A stretch of 64,000 nt of DNA, taken from NCBI RefSeq assembly GCF_003576475.1, contig NZ_QWGR01000001.1, positions 372,001 through 436,000 of the forward strand, given 5' to 3'. Position numbers and translations under genes: made by a program. Below the pieces are notes generated by a model. It was not told where the DNA came from, made no database searches, and saw nothing but the letters and a program-made list of their open reading frames with translations. Shown in pieces: positions 62,523 through 64,000 of this stretch (the stretch's first letter is position 1; every line of letters starts with the position of its first letter). Origin of the DNA: Maribellus luteus. GTDB lineage: Bacteria; Bacteroidota; Bacteroidia; Bacteroidales; Prolixibacteraceae.

Positions 62523-63503
62523 ATGATGAACAGAAACGTTTTGGGGATCGACATCGGGGGAACTAAAACGGCCCTTGTATATGCCCGGGAAGTACCCGGA
62601 GGGATCGAGATCGTAGATAAAACGATGTTTGCCACAAGCGATGTGGAGACCACGCTCACTAAGCTATTCGAACATGTGGCGCAAACGATGCAGAAGTACG
62701 GTTTAAACCCGCAAAATACGAGTGCCATAGGGATCAGCTGCGGAGGACCGCTGAACAGCGAAAAGGGAGTGATTATGTCGCCTCCCAATTTGCCGGGATG
62801 GGATAACATTCAGATTGTGCAGAGGATTTCCGAGCGGTTTCAGGTTCCCTGTGCGCTTCAGAACGATGCCAATGCCTGTGCCCTGGCCGAATGGAAATTT
62901 GGCGCCGGAAGAGGAACCCGAAACATGGTTTTCCTGACCTTTGGAACCGGTCTGGGGGCGGGTATCATCCTTAACGGGCGGTTGTACAGCGGCACCAACG
63001 ACAATGCCGGTGAAGTGGGCCACATCAGGCTCGCTGAATTTGGCCCGGTGGGATACGGAAAAGCGGGGTCGTTTGAAGGTTTTGCCAGCGGAGGGGGGAT
63101 TGCCCAGCTGGCAAAAATGGCGCTGATGGAAAAGTACCAGATGGGCGAGACGGTAGCCTGGTGTGCGCGGGAAAACATCGATGATGTTTCGGCTAAGATG
63201 GTGGCCGAACATGCTCAGGCCGGAGATGCACTGGCGCTGGAAATCATCCGGACTTCAGCCCGCTACCTGGGATTGGGCTTATCGGTTTTGATTGATATTC
63301 TGAACCCCGAGTGCATTGTATTGGGAAGTATTTATGCGCGTAACGAAAACCTTTTTTATCCCTGGGTTGAAAAAACACTGGAAAAAGAAGCCTTGAGTGT
63401 GGCCCGCCAGGTATGCCGGATCAAACCGGCCGAGCTGGGCGAAAGCATTGGCGATTATGCCGCCGTGTCGATCGCGTTCAACTTAATCAACGAAACGCAT
63501 TAA
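62523..63503 (+). CDS. ROK-family sugar kinase
   Basis: 326 aa. ATP site GIDIGGTKTALV near residue 8, GGPLNSEKGVIMSPPNLPGW, QNDANACALAEW near 117, FGTGLGAGIILNGRLY near 140 and GEVGHIRL near 165. The ROK zinc motif cysteines (CxCGxxGC) are not visible; GKAGSFEGFASGGG stands in their place. Substrate likely a hexose or aminosugar. Starts at paired ATG 62523/62526 and is followed 3 bp later by a gmhA-like gene, so one operon. Confidence 0.92.
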   Translation: MMNRNVLGIDIGGTKTALVYAREVPGGIEIVDKTMFATSDVETTLTKLFEHVAQTMQKYGLNPQNTSAIGISCGGPLNSEKGVIMSPPNLPGWDNIQIVQRISERFQVPCALQNDANACALAEWKFGAGRGTRNMVFLTFGTGLGAGIILNGRLYSGTNDNAGEVGHIRLAEFGPVGYGKAGSFEGFASGGGIAQLAKMALMEKYQMGETVAWCARENIDDVSAKMVAEHAQAGDALALEIIRTSARYLGLGLSVLIDILNPECIVLGSIYARNENLFYPWVEKTLEKEALSVARQVCRIKPAELGESIGDYAAVSIAFNLINETH

Positions 63504-63506
63504 GAG

Positions 63507-64000
63507 ATGAAGAAAATGATTCAGGACAGTCTGGGCGAATCGCTGGACAAGCTGCAGCAATTCATGAGCAATGCTGCCAACATAGAAGCCATCGAACAAA
63601 CGGCGCTGGCAATGGCCGGGGCTTTAAAGGCCGGGAATAAAATAATCAGTTGCGGAAATGGCGGTTCGTTGTGCGACGCAAGCCACTTTGCCGAAGAATT
63701 AACCGGAAGGTACCGGACCAACCGGGAGCCCTTGCCGGCAGTCGCGATCAACGATCCGGCCTACATTACCTGTGTGGGAAATGACTTTTCGTTTGAGGAG
63801 GTTTTCAGCCGGTATGTGGAGGCATTCGGGCAAAAAGGAGACGTACTTCTTGCCATCAGCACAAGTGGTAACTCCACCAATGTGGTGAATGCTGCATTGG
63901 CTGCAAAAAACAAGGGAATGTCGGTAGTGGCGCTCACCGGCGACAGCGATAACCTGCTGCGCAAGCATTCTGATATCGCCGTTTGTGCACCGGTTTCCGG
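63507..64000 (+). CDS. GmhA-like sugar-phosphate isomerase (SIS domain), partial at window end
   Basis: Starts with ATG 63507, 3 bp after the ROK stop, and runs off the window end after 164 codons. SIS domain: SCGNGGSLCDASHFAEELTG near residue 50, INDPAYITCVGNDFSFEEVF, AISTSGNSTNVV near 115. The pattern matches sedoheptulose-7-phosphate isomerase GmhA, first step to ADP-heptose, except that related SIS enzymes cannot be ruled out without the C-terminus. Confidence 0.88.
   Translation, partial: MKKMIQDSLGESLDKLQQFMSNAANIEAIEQTALAMAGALKAGNKIISCGNGGSLCDASHFAEELTGRYRTNREPLPAVAINDPAYITCVGNDFSFEEVFSRYVEAFGQKGDVLLAISTSGNSTNVVNAALAAKNKGMSVVALTGDSDNLLRKHSDIAVCAPVS

Overview
The window is chromosomal DNA of a Bacteroidota, most likely a Marinilabiliales/Prolixibacteraceae-type marine or sediment anaerobe. 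Reasons: a SusC/SusD pair with a FecR regulator, lipoprotein signal peptides of Bacteroidota style, intergenic TAnnTTTG minus-7 boxes, general lack of Shine-Dalgarno sequences, and DPP-IV, SulP, U32 and four-helix-bundle genes typical of that group. The taxon is inferred from gene content only.

Layout. 14-12837 (+): a FecR-controlled SusC/SusD locus whose enzymes form a set for phosphodiester-linked aminosugar glycans: phosphodiester glycosidase (NAGPA type), NHL/TIG lipoprotein, GH20 hexosaminidase fused to an SGNH esterase, endonuclease/exonuclease/phosphatase-type phosphodiesterase and a GDPD-type lipoprotein. 12905-17547 (-): a porin-like barrel, a YidE/AspT-type transporter, a small Cys-containing ORF preceded by a clear cobalamin riboswitch, and tRNA-Pro and tRNA-Ser genes sharing one terminator. 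17973-29182: housekeeping and stress genes (folE, glyA, TSUP transporter, COG0523 GTPase, HAD-LrgA-LrgB, SIMPL, dienelactone hydrolase, metallophosphoesterase), then an ECF sigma / anti-sigma pair divergent from a VWA protein. 31264-45391: DPP-IV-type peptidase, two AraC+VOC modules, a 42-bp tandem repeat, a FabK/NMO-like flavoprotein, a hairpin-bearing MITE-like element, a methyltransferase, lipoproteins, an interrupted HEAGH metalloprotein gene, a SulP transporter and a Gfo/Idh/MocA oxidoreductase. 45591-52470: U32 peptidase/hydroxylase, A+T-rich DUF2971 gene, ssb, globin with CHRD lipoprotein, DUF1059 and small genes, and tRNA-Gly followed by two decayed tRNA-like copies.

52683-60227 (-) is a nine-gene operon: TetR regulator with an EF-hand loop, LolA-like protein, two FtsX-type permeases, ATPase, CAP-domain protein and outer-membrane barrel, with two near-identical four-helix-bundle cassettes inserted between the transport genes. 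It has a consensus Bacteroidota promoter with TetR-like operators. Divergent from it is a large conserved protein of unknown function, then a ROK sugar kinase and a gmhA-like isomerase cut by the window end.

Most notable: the phosphodiester-glycan locus, the EF-hand TetR transport operon with its mobile four-helix-bundle cassettes, the B12 riboswitch ahead of an unrecognised small protein, an anti-sigma factor built from pieces of TonB-receptor sequence, and several families of intergenic repeats.
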